Counted from the first letter of the stretch, positions 1-10,025 are shown. The stretch: DNA of 64,000 nucleotides from Chryseolinea sp. (GCA_025923195.1 JAICGJ010000008.1:16299-80298); one strand, 5' to 3'. The notes: a model not told the origin generated them from the letters alone. Numbers and translations are program-made.

Positions 1-1
1 C

Positions 2-1360
2 TTACGAGTCATCATCGACCTTGTACTAAACCACACGTCAGTAGACCACCCGTGGTTTCAGGAAGCTCGGAGAAACAAAAACTCCAAATACTATAACTAT
101 TACATCTGGCTGGATGAAAAGCCAGCAAATTCTCACGAGGACGTGATCTTTGGACATCACCAGGACGGCAACTGGGAGTACGACAATGAAGCGGGTCAGT
201 ATTTCTATCATACATTTTATAAGCATCAACCCGATCTGAATATTACGAATCCCGACGTGCGGCAGGAAATTCAATATATCCTCCATTTCTGGTTGAAGTT
301 GGGAATTGGGGGCTTCAGGATGGATGCTGTACCTCATATGATTCGTAACAAAGGAAATTCAAAGTTCGACGGCGACCCGTTTGAATTTCTCCGAGACATA
401 CGCAGCTTCGTCGAAAGCCAGCGGAAAGACGCCATCCTTCTTGCAGAAGTTGATACCGAGCCAGAGAAGTATGAAGATTTTTTTGGCAAGGGCGACCAGG
501 TGCAAATGCTTTTCAATTTCTATTTGAACAATCATATCTTTCTCGCGCTGGCTAGAAAATCGGCCGAACCGATTGAGCGCGCATTGACTAAGCTGCCCCA
601 AACTTCCCTAAAGGAGCAGATGGGCACATTTATCCGTAATCACGATGAACTGGATCTGGAGCGCCTTACGGATGAAGAGCGAAACGAGGTCTACGATGCA
701 TTTGCACCTGAAGAGGATATGAGAATCTACGGCAGGGGTATACGCAGAAGGCTGGCACCGATGTTACGAAATGACAGGCACTGGATAGAGCTGGTCTATA
801 GCTTGCTTTTTTCACTTCCTGGAACTCCTGTATTACGCTATGGCGATGAACTGGGAATGGGTGAGGACCTGTCTCTACCGGAAAGAAACAGCGTACGCAC
901 CGCGATGCAATGGTCTACAGAAAAACACGGCGGGTTTTCTGCCTTTTCGGAAAGTAGTCTTCCAATCCCAACGATAGCAGATGGTGACTTTGGCTATCAA
1001 AAGGTGAATGTGTACGCTCAGATGCGAAACCCAAACTCGCTGCTCAATTGGTTTGAGCGAATCATTAGCGCGCGCAAGGAATGTATGGAATTCGGTTGGG
1101 GTAATTTTCGAATAATCAAGACGGGTAATGCTTCGGTTTTGGCGCATTATAGTCAATGGAAGAATGGCTGTGCAATTTCAGTACATAATTTCGGAGACAC
1201 AGCTTGTGTTGTCGAGCTTGATCTCAGCGACGACCAGCGGCAACACCTGATTGAACATTTCGCGGATCAACAGTATGATGCATTTGAGCCCGAGAATAAA
1301 CGACTGAAGTTAGGTCCTTATGGCTACAGGTGGTTCAGGAAGAGTTCCCTGTTCTTGTAA
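2..1360 (+). CDS. GH13 alpha-amylase family protein, trehalose synthase / maltosyltransferase-like (5' truncated by window edge)
   Basis: Frame is open from base 2 (LRVIIDLVLNHTSVDHPWFQ...). GH13 motifs: DLVLNHTS, GFRMDAVP (nucleophile), LLAEVD (acid), RNHDELD. C-terminal beta domain; stop at 1360. Confidence 0.9.
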   Translation, partial: LRVIIDLVLNHTSVDHPWFQEARRNKNSKYYNYYIWLDEKPANSHEDVIFGHHQDGNWEYDNEAGQYFYHTFYKHQPDLNITNPDVRQEIQYILHFWLKLGIGGFRMDAVPHMIRNKGNSKFDGDPFEFLRDIRSFVESQRKDAILLAEVDTEPEKYEDFFGKGDQVQMLFNFYLNNHIFLALARKSAEPIERALTKLPQTSLKEQMGTFIRNHDELDLERLTDEERNEVYDAFAPEEDMRIYGRGIRRRLAPMLRNDRHWIELVYSLLFSLPGTPVLRYGDELGMGEDLSLPERNSVRTAMQWSTEKHGGFSAFSESSLPIPTIADGDFGYQKVNVYAQMRNPNSLLNWFERIISARKECMEFGWGNFRIIKTGNASVLAHYSQWKNGCAISVHNFGDTACVVELDLSDDQRQHLIEHFADQQYDAFEPENKRLKLGPYGYRWFRKSSLFL

Positions 1361-1401
1361 TGAAATAATCTCATCGCTTGTCCAATACATTGAATGAAAT
1401 A

Positions 1402-2508
1402 ATGATTTTCGGAAAATACTTAGCAAGGTTGTGGTCGCTGTCTACATTTTCATTTGCAGATAGGGGACACGCAAAATTTGGCAACTGGAAAACAAATTCG
1501 GCAAAATGTGACGAGGCATATTTTAAAGACCAGGTTGTGGTGATCACTGGCGCAACGGGAGGGGTAGGTAGAGTTACAGCTTGGGAATTCGCAAGGCAAA
1601 GATCAAAGGTGGTGTTGGTTGCTAGGGATGCAGCACAGCTCGAAGGCACGCGGAAGGAGGTAGAGCGCCTGGGAGGACAGGCGTACTCTATTCAGGCGGA
1701 TATTGCAGACCCGGTTCAAGTCGAAGCCATTGCAGAACGTGTGGAGAGAGAAGTTGGCCCAATTGACGTTTGGATAAACAATGCCATGAACAGCGTCTTC
1801 GCCCGCTTTGTTGATATAACGCCTCAGGAATTCAAACGGGTAACCGAGGTAACCTACCTCGGCACGGTGTACGGCACTATGGCCGCATTAAAGAAAATGA
1901 GAACACGAAACAGGGGTTCCATTGTGTTTGTAGGTTCGGCGCTTGCCTACCGTGGAATACCTTTGCAATCCGCGTACTGCGGAGCAAAACATGGCGTTCA
2001 GGGATTTTATGACTCATTGCGCACGGAACTATTGCATGAGAAAAGCAGCATTAAAACGAGCATGGTTCAACTGCCGGCTATGAACACCACCCAGTTCGGA
2101 TGGGTGCTCAGTAAGATGCCCAATAAAACTAAACCAATGGGCAAGGTGTATCAACCCGATGTAGCAGCCCGAGCAATTATTTTTGCTGCAAAGCATAATC
2201 GTCGTGAAGTATTGGTAGGGTTTCCGACGTATAAGGCTATCGTTGGAAATAAGATAGCGCCATGGTATGCTGACTGGGTGCTTGCCCGGCAGGGGATTCG
2301 AGGTCAACAGACCGACGAGCCTGCCGATCCAAACCGGAAGGACAATGTGTGGCAACCTGTAGGTGAGGACAGGGGCGCATATGGGGATTTTGAAAAGATA
2401 TCTGTTGATACAAGCATTACTCTGTGGATTTCAATGCACCGAAATATTGTGCGCTTTATCGGAATATTTCTTGTCGCCCTATTGGTCAGTCTGCTGATCT
2501 ATTTCTAG
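1402..2508 (+). CDS. SDR family oxidoreductase with C-terminal TM segment
   Basis: VVITGATGGVGR Rossmann motif, NNAM, YCGAKHG catalytic YxxxK, hydrophobic C-terminus. ATG at 1402 preferred over the TTG at 1378. Confidence 0.88.
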   Translation: MIFGKYLARLWSLSTFSFADRGHAKFGNWKTNSAKCDEAYFKDQVVVITGATGGVGRVTAWEFARQRSKVVLVARDAAQLEGTRKEVERLGGQAYSIQADIADPVQVEAIAERVEREVGPIDVWINNAMNSVFARFVDITPQEFKRVTEVTYLGTVYGTMAALKKMRTRNRGSIVFVGSALAYRGIPLQSAYCGAKHGVQGFYDSLRTELLHEKSSIKTSMVQLPAMNTTQFGWVLSKMPNKTKPMGKVYQPDVAARAIIFAAKHNRREVLVGFPTYKAIVGNKIAPWYADWVLARQGIRGQQTDEPADPNRKDNVWQPVGEDRGAYGDFEKISVDTSITLWISMHRNIVRFIGIFLVALLVSLLIYF

Positions 2509-3016
2509 CGTCGGCGTTTTTAAGTGTTTGGGTAACACCTTTTTTTGATGAGATAAAGCATACTTCATTTGAGATCCGGAATCCTTGACCAGCTTTGATC
2601 CATGTTTGTGCTCCCACTGCTGGCTCCAAGGTTTTTTTCAAGGATGTTCACGTGCACATTTCCCGTCAGCGGCGGCCTTCATCCGAGAAACGTTTACAAT
2701 TCTCAGCGGCGACCTCCATTGGAGGTAGTCTTCAGCAATACGCATTCGTAAAATTTTCAATCGGTTGATTTCGTATTAGCAACTATGGCTTCTGTCAAAT
2801 GCAAGGGCTTAATTTTTTTATTCGGCAGATTTAATATTGAAAAAATAATTTTATAATATTCATATATCGAAATGCCCATGCACATGACAACTAAAATTTC
2901 TTAACTTGCGCAGCACCAGATCATCGCGGCCTGATATGTTGGACGATCGGTTCGGCGGACAGGCTTTTCAGTATCATATAGAGGACGTCATATTAGAGTA
3001 AGATAAATAGCTGGGT

Positions 3017-3331
3017 ATGGAAGTTAACGTAGCACAAGAAAATCTGAAAGACATTCTACTTGAAATTAAGAATCAGTTTATCAATGTGGCGATCCAGGAC
3101 GAAACTGGTGAATGGTCGGATGAATACTATATTGTTGAGGGCGTAAAGGAAATTAAAAGCAGCGATGTGAACATGACGGCGTTACTGCTGCTGTCACCAA
3201 AATTTTCTCATTGTGTCATTGCGGATCTGAAGCAAGTACAAGGTATCAAGTTAAACAAGTATCTCAATCTGAATGGATCATTGATGGAAGAATTGAGAGT
3301 CAAGTCTCATGAGCCTCACGCTATTCATTAG
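3017..3331 (+). CDS. hypothetical protein
   Basis: ATG-started 104-aa ORF with protein-like composition, upstream of a response regulator on the same strand. Confidence 0.5.
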   Translation: MEVNVAQENLKDILLEIKNQFINVAIQDETGEWSDEYYIVEGVKEIKSSDVNMTALLLLSPKFSHCVIADLKQVQGIKLNKYLNLNGSLMEELRVKSHEPHAIH

Positions 3332-3471
3332 ACGATAATTCTTATAGTAAATTCAAATCGACACGACCGGGCAGCGAATTATTTATGTGGCTTTCAAGGA
3401 CATTCGAAACTATTGGCTCAAAATATTGGTGTCTTATTTAGTTGAACTTTAATCATTAATACAGCACGAGT

Positions 3472-3858
3472 ATGGATAGTAAGGTATTGCTTTACATCGA
3501 TGATGATCCGGAAGACATGGAGTTGTTTTGTGACGCTGTCAAGGCGATTGACCCGTCGTATATCTGTGTAGGCGCCAGAAATGGACAGGAAGGGCTGGAT
3601 TTGCTGTCAAGATTGACCCCTGACTTCATATTTCTTGATATTAATATGCCTGTCATGGACGGCAAGGAAACACTTCAGTCAATTCAGGTGGACGAACGCC
3701 TGAAAGACCTTCCAGTGTTAATACTATCCACATCTTCGAATCCAAAGGAACGAGAAGTATTTAGACGGCTCGGTGCCAGGGCATGTCTGACAAAACCAAA
3801 CACTTTTGACGCCCTGTGCGAGACGTTGAGGGACTTCTTGCACCCTGTAGTAATCTAA
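3472..3858 (+). CDS. single-domain response regulator (REC)
   Basis: YIDDDPED acidic patch, FIFLDINMPVMDG phosphoacceptor, LILSTSS, CLTKPN. Confidence 0.94.
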   Translation: MDSKVLLYIDDDPEDMELFCDAVKAIDPSYICVGARNGQEGLDLLSRLTPDFIFLDINMPVMDGKETLQSIQVDERLKDLPVLILSTSSNPKEREVFRRLGARACLTKPNTFDALCETLRDFLHPVVI

Positions 3859-3919
3859 TGACGTGCTACTATCCGATCGAACAACAAGTCGCTGCATTCG
3901 CGTGATTCCTGATTTGCAG

Positions 3920-4327
3920 TCAAAACTGCTGTTCATCACCTTCGGATTTCCCTGCAAGTCTCTTTACCAAATTCACGACGGCATCGTATTCCTGCATCGA
4001 GTTGGGTTTCGTGAAGAAGAAATTACAACCAAGCTCTATGCAGCGACGCTCATCAGCCTTTTTTTTCGAGGCTGTCAAAACAATTACAGGAATAGTCCGC
4101 AGAAGGGGATGCCACTTAATCTCGGTTAGTACATCAAAGCCATCTTTTAATGGCAACGCAAGATCCAGCAATATAATATCGGGTTTCGTCGTAGCGTCTT
4201 CGAGCAACTTATCCATAAGCATTTTTCCGTTTTGGTATACGGATATAGGACCATTATAACCGTTTTGAATTAACGCCGCCTGAACAATTTCCTGATCATC
4301 TATATCGTCTTCGACCAAATAAACCAT
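3920..4327 (-). CDS. single-domain response regulator (REC)
   Basis: VYLVEDDIDDQ, IILLDLALPLKDG, VIVLTASKK, FFTKPN. Confidence 0.94.
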   Translation of the reverse strand: MVYLVEDDIDDQEIVQAALIQNGYNGPISVYQNGKMLMDKLLEDATTKPDIILLDLALPLKDGFDVLTEIKWHPLLRTIPVIVLTASKKKADERRCIELGCNFFFTKPNSMQEYDAVVNLVKRLAGKSEGDEQQF

Positions 4328-4459
4328 GGCTGTCTGCTCTTTTTCTTTCAGTTAAAAATACGTCCAAATTATAACCCTCAGCTACCTGCTATGTTATCCG
4401 GGAATTGGCCTAATAAAACCCGGTTTGGTTGGGACCTTTCCACGGTTTAGAAGACCGAA

Positions 4460-6094
4460 TTACCAAAAAGAAATATATAAGCCCGTCAGGACACCCAGAA
4501 TGATAATTGAGCCCACCATGAATTCAGTCGAAACCTTGAACAAGCCGGTATCGATTTGAATTTCCCGACCCTTGCTTTCCTTCTGAGGTTTCAGAATGCT
4601 AACAATCACCATGGTAATAATGATAAAGACAAAGGTGATTGTCATCCGATCCAAAAATGGATAGTCGGGAAAGCTGCCCTGGGTCCATCGTGGCAGAAAT
4701 TTCAGTATCGCAGAAAGTGGAATCGTTAGCAATGTGCCAATTAGCGCTGCTGCCGTTGTCGTTCGTTTCCAAAACAGACCAAGCAGAAAGATGGCGAGCA
4801 CACCTGGAGATATGAATCCGACGTATTCCTGTATGAATTGGTAAGCCTGGTCAAGCGTAGTAAGCATAGGGGCGACGAAGCCAGCCAGCAGCATGGCGAT
4901 GATCACAGTCCATTTTCCGGTCTGGACAATTTTTTGCTCACTCGCTTCCTTGTCGAAGAACTTCTTGTAAATGTCGAGCGAGAATATCGTAGCAACGCTG
5001 TTGGCCTTTCCGGCGAGCGAGGCAACCACCGCAGCCGTGAGTGCCGCAAATGCCACGCCCTTCATGCCGGGAGGCAATAAATTCATAAGGGTTGGATAAG
5101 CATGATCCGGTTTCACAGTGCCCGCCGCGTCCGTCATTTCCTGTTGAAACATACCATCCTGGTGTAACACATACATCGCGATGCCCGGTAGCACGGCGAT
5201 AATAGGAATCAACAATTTCAGAAAGGCGGCAAAGAGGATTCCGTTGCGCGCCGTCTTTAGATCGGCTCCTAGCGCCCGTTGTGTGATGTACTGGTTGCAT
5301 CCCCAATAGTTGAGATTATTGATCCACATTCCGCCGATAAGAACAGAAAGACCTGGGAGATCCTTGTAATATGGATGACCCTCTTCAAAAATCATATGAA
5401 AATGTGAGTCGGCTTTTTCCTGGAGGAATGCCAGGCCCTTCCAGACGTTTCCGGGATCGCCTGCTTTTTCAGACAACATGTCCAATGCTAGATAAGTCGT
5501 CACGAGTCCTCCCACCAGTAAAACCGAGACCTGAATAACATCCGTATATCCGATCACCTTCATTCCTCCGAGCGTGACGACGACAGAGAATAATATTAGT
5601 CCAGCGATGCACCATGTGAAGCTGATCGTTGAGATTGAAGTAATGGCGATTGCCCCCAGGTACAAAATGGACGTAAGATTTACAAAGACATACACCAGTA
5701 TCCAGAATATTGCCATGATTGTGCTAACCGTATCATTGTATCGCTTTGCCAGGAATTGCGGCATAGTATAAATCTTATTCCGGAGATAGATGGGAATAAA
5801 AAATACCGCGACAATAATTAATGTTGCTGCAGCCATCCATTCATAGGTCGAAATAGCAAGACCCAGCGCAAAACCGGACCCAGACATCCCAATAAAATGT
5901 TCAGCAGAAATATTTGATGCGATCAATGAGGCGCCAATCGCCCACCATGTCAGTGATCCTTCGGCGAGGAAAAAATCCTTGGACCCGCTTGTAGCATTCT
6001 TGCTTTTTCTCTGGTATACATAGTATCCATAACAGGCCACCACGACAAAGTAGACCAGGAAGACAATGTAATCGGTCGTATGAAGTCTGTTCAT
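4460..6094 (-). CDS. sodium:solute symporter (SSS/SLC5 family)
   Basis: ~14 hydrophobic segments; DFFLAEGSLTWWAIGASLIASNISAEHFIGMSGSGFA is typical of SLC5 sugar/inositol symporters. Follows inositol oxygenase on the same strand. Confidence 0.93.
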   Translation of the reverse strand: MNRLHTTDYIVFLVYFVVVACYGYYVYQRKSKNATSGSKDFFLAEGSLTWWAIGASLIASNISAEHFIGMSGSGFALGLAISTYEWMAAATLIIVAVFFIPIYLRNKIYTMPQFLAKRYNDTVSTIMAIFWILVYVFVNLTSILYLGAIAITSISTISFTWCIAGLILFSVVVTLGGMKVIGYTDVIQVSVLLVGGLVTTYLALDMLSEKAGDPGNVWKGLAFLQEKADSHFHMIFEEGHPYYKDLPGLSVLIGGMWINNLNYWGCNQYITQRALGADLKTARNGILFAAFLKLLIPIIAVLPGIAMYVLHQDGMFQQEMTDAAGTVKPDHAYPTLMNLLPPGMKGVAFAALTAAVVASLAGKANSVATIFSLDIYKKFFDKEASEQKIVQTGKWTVIIAMLLAGFVAPMLTTLDQAYQFIQEYVGFISPGVLAIFLLGLFWKRTTTAAALIGTLLTIPLSAILKFLPRWTQGSFPDYPFLDRMTITFVFIIITMVIVSILKPQKESKGREIQIDTGLFKVSTEFMVGSIIILGVLTGLYISFW

Positions 6095-6128
6095 TCAGGA
6101 TGGCGCTGGTGGTACACACCATTTCAGC

Positions 6129-6168
6129 CCTGCAAGGAGATGGGAGTTAATTCCCTCTCCTTGGCAGG
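6129..6168. promoter_or_regulatory. intercistronic hairpin between inositol oxygenase and symporter genes
   Basis: CCTGCAAGGAGATGGGAGTTAATTCCCTCTCCTTGGCAGG; the arms are near-complementary with small bulges. Confidence 0.55.
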
Positions 6169-6193
6169 TGGTTTAGGTTTGGATGGTTAATGG

Positions 6194-7066
6194 TTAAAAT
6201 TTTAATGTTGCCGGAAGATACTTAGCAACGAGATCCTCATAGTAAGGCCGCAATTTCTTCCAATCCGGCGGGTTAGGATTCTTGGAATACAGGTCGTACG
6301 GATTAAAAAGTTTTACATACTTAAACATCTCGTGATCATGCTGATCCAAAAGGTGGTCATAGGCACCTTCGCGATGTTGCGCGTAAAAGGAGTGATATCT
6401 CAACATGTAAAGTCCGGGCTCAGGCATATAATCTTTCATCATATGATAGACGTATTCGTCATGGCCCCACGACATGTGCACGTTTCGCAGCCCGCAATTC
6501 GGTTCGTAAACACCGAATTTCGTATTGTATCTTTCGTTCGTGTAATCCGGATTTTCCCTGAAGAACTCGGGGTAAACAATTTTGTCAGAATGGGCACAGC
6601 CCACTGGAAACGTATCACCCACGACGGCCCACTGAGGCTCTCCGAAGAGGCACAGCACCTTGCCCATGTCGTGTACCAGTCCAACAAGCACCATCCAGTC
6701 CGGATGCCCATCTGTGCGAATAGCCTCTGAAGTCTGCAGCAGATGTTGGAGTTGATCTAAACTGGTATCGGGATCAGAATCATCGACAAGTTGATTCAGA
6801 AATTCAAAGGCGTCCCAGATCTGCATCTCCTTCTTGTCAAAGGAAAGGAATTCCGATTCCTTTTGCATTACAAAATCATAGGTCTGGTATGTATGGTTCA
6901 ATCTGTAGAATTCCCGTACTGTGTCACGTTCCGGATTATCGTAATTGCGGTATTCCTCAGTCGATTTACCGTTAGCAATCGCCTCCGGGTCAGGATATCG
7001 ACGCACAAGATCTTCTTCCCATTCATCCAGGTTCTTCAACGGATTCGATTCAATTGGTGGCTTCAT
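6194..7066 (-). CDS. inositol oxygenase (MIOX family)
   Basis: NPERDTVREFYRLNHTYQTYDFV, HPDWMVLVGLVHDMGKVL, FPVGCAHSDKIVYPEFF, MSWGHDEYVYHM, YHSFYAQHREGAYDHL: MIOX His/Asp metal-ligand motifs. Confidence 0.94.
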   Translation of the reverse strand: MKPPIESNPLKNLDEWEEDLVRRYPDPEAIANGKSTEEYRNYDNPERDTVREFYRLNHTYQTYDFVMQKESEFLSFDKKEMQIWDAFEFLNQLVDDSDPDTSLDQLQHLLQTSEAIRTDGHPDWMVLVGLVHDMGKVLCLFGEPQWAVVGDTFPVGCAHSDKIVYPEFFRENPDYTNERYNTKFGVYEPNCGLRNVHMSWGHDEYVYHMMKDYMPEPGLYMLRYHSFYAQHREGAYDHLLDQHDHEMFKYVKLFNPYDLYSKNPNPPDWKKLRPYYEDLVAKYLPATLKF

Positions 7067-7155
7067 AAGGCACAGTATGATTTAGATATTGTGAAGGTGT
7101 TACAGACCCAACTTGGCAAATTAAACTTGCCTAATCAACCATTTCTCTGCTGTTA

Positions 7156-7177
7156 TTTACGAAACCGTTTTCGTAAA
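7156..7177. promoter_or_regulatory. LacI-family-type operator palindrome
   Basis: TTTACGAAACCGTTTTCGTAAA: 22 bp, palindromic except one base-pair mismatch near the centre, in the divergent MIOX/LacI promoter region. Confidence 0.75.
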
Positions 7178-7212
7178 ATGGTGGGTAAATCGAAAGCCAA
7201 AGACATTAATTC

Positions 7213-8211
7213 ATGGGGGTTACGATCAAGAAGATAGCCGAAGACTTAAATCTAGCTGTTTCAACGGTCTCTAAGGCGTTGCGTGACAGTCATGAGATAA
7301 GTGCGGATACAAAAGCGCGTGTTTTTGAGTACGCAACGAAGATCAATTATTCGCCTAATCCTTATGCGAGCAGCCTGAAAGGCAGAAGAAGCCGGAATAT
7401 TGCTGTGGTGGTCCCAGAGGTGTCAGACAGTTTCTTTTCGGAGGCTATTAATGGTATTGAGGAGGTAGCGCAGCGTGAGGGATACCACGTGATGATTTAC
7501 CTGACACATGAAGATGGTAAGCAGGAGCAAGCCATTGTCAATGACCTTGGCAACGGCAGGGTTGATGGTATTTTGATTTCCGTAGCTGCTGGTGCGACCG
7601 ACCACGATCACTTTGACGATGTGAAATTGCCACTGGTATTTTTTGATCGCGTCCGTGAGGATATTCCCTCAACACGCATTGTTACGAACGACTATGAATC
7701 GGGATACAACGCCGTAAAGCATCTGATCAGCCGTGGGTGCAGGCGAATTGCGTTTCTGTCAGCGTTCGGTGGATTGAACATTATCAGGTACCGACGGGAG
7801 GGGTACCTCCAGGCATTGAAGGATCACGGGATCGACGTTAAGAACTGTCCCATCGTATCCTGCACCAACAACGAATCCGAAAATCTCAGGATATTGACGC
7901 AGGTACTGGACCATACAGAGCGGCCTGATTCAATTATAGGATCAGTCGAGAAAGTCACCATGCAGGCGTATGTGGCTTGCCACGAATTAAACCTGTCGAT
8001 ACCTGTGGACATAAAGGTCGTAGGTTTTTCGCACCTTCAGATTGCATCGCTGCTGAATCCATCACTTACTACGATTACCCAGCCAGCGTATGAAATGGGA
8101 CGGGCTGCAGCTACAGCATTGTTCAAAACACTGTCGAAAAAGAAGCTGGATGTTGTGAATGAGCAAATTGAAATTCCATCCGTGCTCATTGAGCGTGCAT
8201 CTACGCGTTGA
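7213..8211 (+). CDS. LacI family transcriptional regulator
   Basis: N-terminal HTH VTIKKIAEDLNLAVSTVSKALRDSHEISADTKARV; periplasmic-binding-like sensor domain. Confidence 0.96.
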   Translation: MGVTIKKIAEDLNLAVSTVSKALRDSHEISADTKARVFEYATKINYSPNPYASSLKGRRSRNIAVVVPEVSDSFFSEAINGIEEVAQREGYHVMIYLTHEDGKQEQAIVNDLGNGRVDGILISVAAGATDHDHFDDVKLPLVFFDRVREDIPSTRIVTNDYESGYNAVKHLISRGCRRIAFLSAFGGLNIIRYRREGYLQALKDHGIDVKNCPIVSCTNNESENLRILTQVLDHTERPDSIIGSVEKVTMQAYVACHELNLSIPVDIKVVGFSHLQIASLLNPSLTTITQPAYEMGRAAATALFKTLSKKKLDVVNEQIEIPSVLIERASTR

Positions 8212-8215
8212 AATC

Positions 8216-8243
8216 GGTTTAAAATTTCAGGTTTAAGGTTACT
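8216..8243 (+). repeat. heptamer array GGTTTAA AATTTCA GGTTTAA GGTTACT (left arm)
   Basis: 7-nt periodicity; reverse complement of the CTTAAAC-type array at 8478-8505. Confidence 0.55.
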
Positions 8244-8377
8244 AGTGCCTGGATAAAATTAAGATGGAGCCAAGCCACTATTGACCTTGCCTTTCTTGTA
8301 GTTTTAGTTAACGATAGCTCAAACCTCTAACACTCGGATTTACTGCAGATACTTTAAGTTCCATTTTGCTATGCCGG

Positions 8378-8410
8378 CACAACAACGGCGGCTTGTGCGA
8401 TGTGATGTAA
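8378..8410 (+). repeat. dispersed intergenic repeat (ACAACAACGGCGG...GTGCGA family)
   Basis: CACAACAACGGCGGCTTGTGCGATGTGATGTAA, similar to copies at 9804, 9858 and 9917. Confidence 0.55.
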
Positions 8411-8477
8411 GTAACAACGCCGCTAAGGTCTAATTAAGTATAGGTTTAGACCTAATTCAACATTGGTTAGGAATAAC

Positions 8478-8505
8478 GTTAAACTTTAAACCTTAAACTT
8501 CAAAT
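8478..8505 (+). repeat. heptamer array GTTAAAC TTTAAAC CTTAAAC TTCAAAT (right arm)
   Basis: Four consecutive 7-mers ending immediately next to the stop codon of the 8506..9417 gene. Confidence 0.6.
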
Positions 8506-9417
8506 TTATTTCAAATTCCTCGCAAAGAATTCAATCAATTCAACATTTGTTCTTGCTTCCAACTCCCCTGACCACCCGTGACCTCCGCCTTCAACAATGA
8601 TCAACTCGTGAGGTACGTTGGCTTCTTCTAAAGCGCGATCAAGTTTTTGAGCTTGCTCAACGGAAACAAATGGATCTTTATCACCTTGGAATAACAGAAC
8701 GGGCGGATCATTTTTGTCAATGTATGCCAACACAGAAATTCTTTTCAGGATAGGGTCGTCCGGACTGGTGGCGCCTGTGAAATCTGTTAGGACCTGTTTC
8801 AACGATTTGTTATAGTAACGCTGAACTTCTTCCTCCACGGCTGGGCTGAGCGCGGGACGCGGTGTGATGAAATCTGAAGCTGAAAAATAGCTTGCAGACG
8901 CCTGAACCTTGCTTGAATAATTCGTCGAACCTCCATTTCCTTCGAGACTATCCTTGAGATCAGTCACACCCAACATAAGCGCAAGATATCCTCCTGCAGA
9001 TTCTCCCATGGCCCCGATGCGGTTAGGATCAATATTGTATTTAGCAGCATTAGCACGGAGAAATCGCACGGCGTTCTTGGCATCTTCAACCTGTGACGGC
9101 CATTTGAATTCGGGCGCAAATCGGTAACCGACCGTTACGGCCAGATAACCTTCAGCTGCAAACCTCCTCAGCCACTTGTGCATATGCGATTTGTTGCCTC
9201 GCTGCCAGCCACCGCCATGAAAAAATACGATAGCAGGATGAGGGCTCTTTCCTGTGGGCTGAGCCAAATCCAATGTAAGGTCGACCCCACCGGAATGACC
9301 ATATATCACATCTTTCAAAATTATGACTTCTGAATTTGACTGTCCCCATGAGTGAATGAAGATGATCATGAAGAAAGGGAGCAGAATGGATAAGTCGAAA
9401 CGGACGAAGATATTCAT
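8506..9417 (-). CDS. alpha/beta hydrolase (esterase/lipase, BD-FAE-like), secreted
   Basis: Signal peptide; HPAIVFFHGGGWQRGNK oxyanion motif; GAMGESAGGYLALM nucleophile elbow; catalytic D and H near the C-terminus (DKDPFV, GGGHGWSG). Confidence 0.92.
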   Translation of the reverse strand: MNIFVRFDLSILLPFFMIIFIHSWGQSNSEVIILKDVIYGHSGGVDLTLDLAQPTGKSPHPAIVFFHGGGWQRGNKSHMHKWLRRFAAEGYLAVTVGYRFAPEFKWPSQVEDAKNAVRFLRANAAKYNIDPNRIGAMGESAGGYLALMLGVTDLKDSLEGNGGSTNYSSKVQASASYFSASDFITPRPALSPAVEEEVQRYYNKSLKQVLTDFTGATSPDDPILKRISVLAYIDKNDPPVLLFQGDKDPFVSVEQAQKLDRALEEANVPHELIIVEGGGHGWSGELEARTNVELIEFFARNLK

Positions 9418-9803
9418 GGAGTCAATTTATATATAAAGCCTGGCTTCGTTGGTATTCTACAATATTCTAATGTTTGGATTTTTATTAGCGATTCACACCC
9501 CTTGTTCCAATTTTGAAATATCCATTGTGCAAAGACGCTTTGGATTACACAAAGTCCTTTGGCAAAAAGCTGGAGTATATTCATTTTAACCCCGTCAGGT
9601 GTATGCAAGAATCACGAGGATAATAAATATTCGAGCGCTGCATTTTATTACAAAGACGACCAATTTTGGAAGTTTCTAGTTCATTGATGGCTAACATGGT
9701 GGGCGCGCACAGGTTAGCTTGGAGTGATCTAAATCTTAATGAATCATAGACGCACATTGCGTCGAAATCTGTTATCAACGTGCGCAGGGTTGTTGGTGAA
9801 GAA

Positions 9804-9960
9804 CACACAACAACGGCGGGGATCGTGCGACTCGATGTTATACCGACAAAGGGCTATCCACCGCGGAGCTTGTGCGACCCAATATAAAATGAACAAAGGT
9901 TAAGAGGCAGATACGCGACAGCGGCGTTACGCGTCCGGGATCGCCGCGTTATTTTATACC
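9804..9960 (+). repeat. cluster of three diverged copies of the intergenic repeat seen at 8378
   Basis: CACACAACAACGGCGGGGATCGTGCGACTCGATGTTATACC (9804); CACCGCGGAGCTTGTGCGACCCAATATAAAA (~9858); GACAGCGGCG...GATCGCCGCGTTATTTTATACC (9917). Confidence 0.5.
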
Positions 9961-10025
9961 GTATGCGATTTACTTCATGTCTAGTAGCTTCTCCGGTTTT
10001 TTTAAGTATATGTGATTCCAAATGA

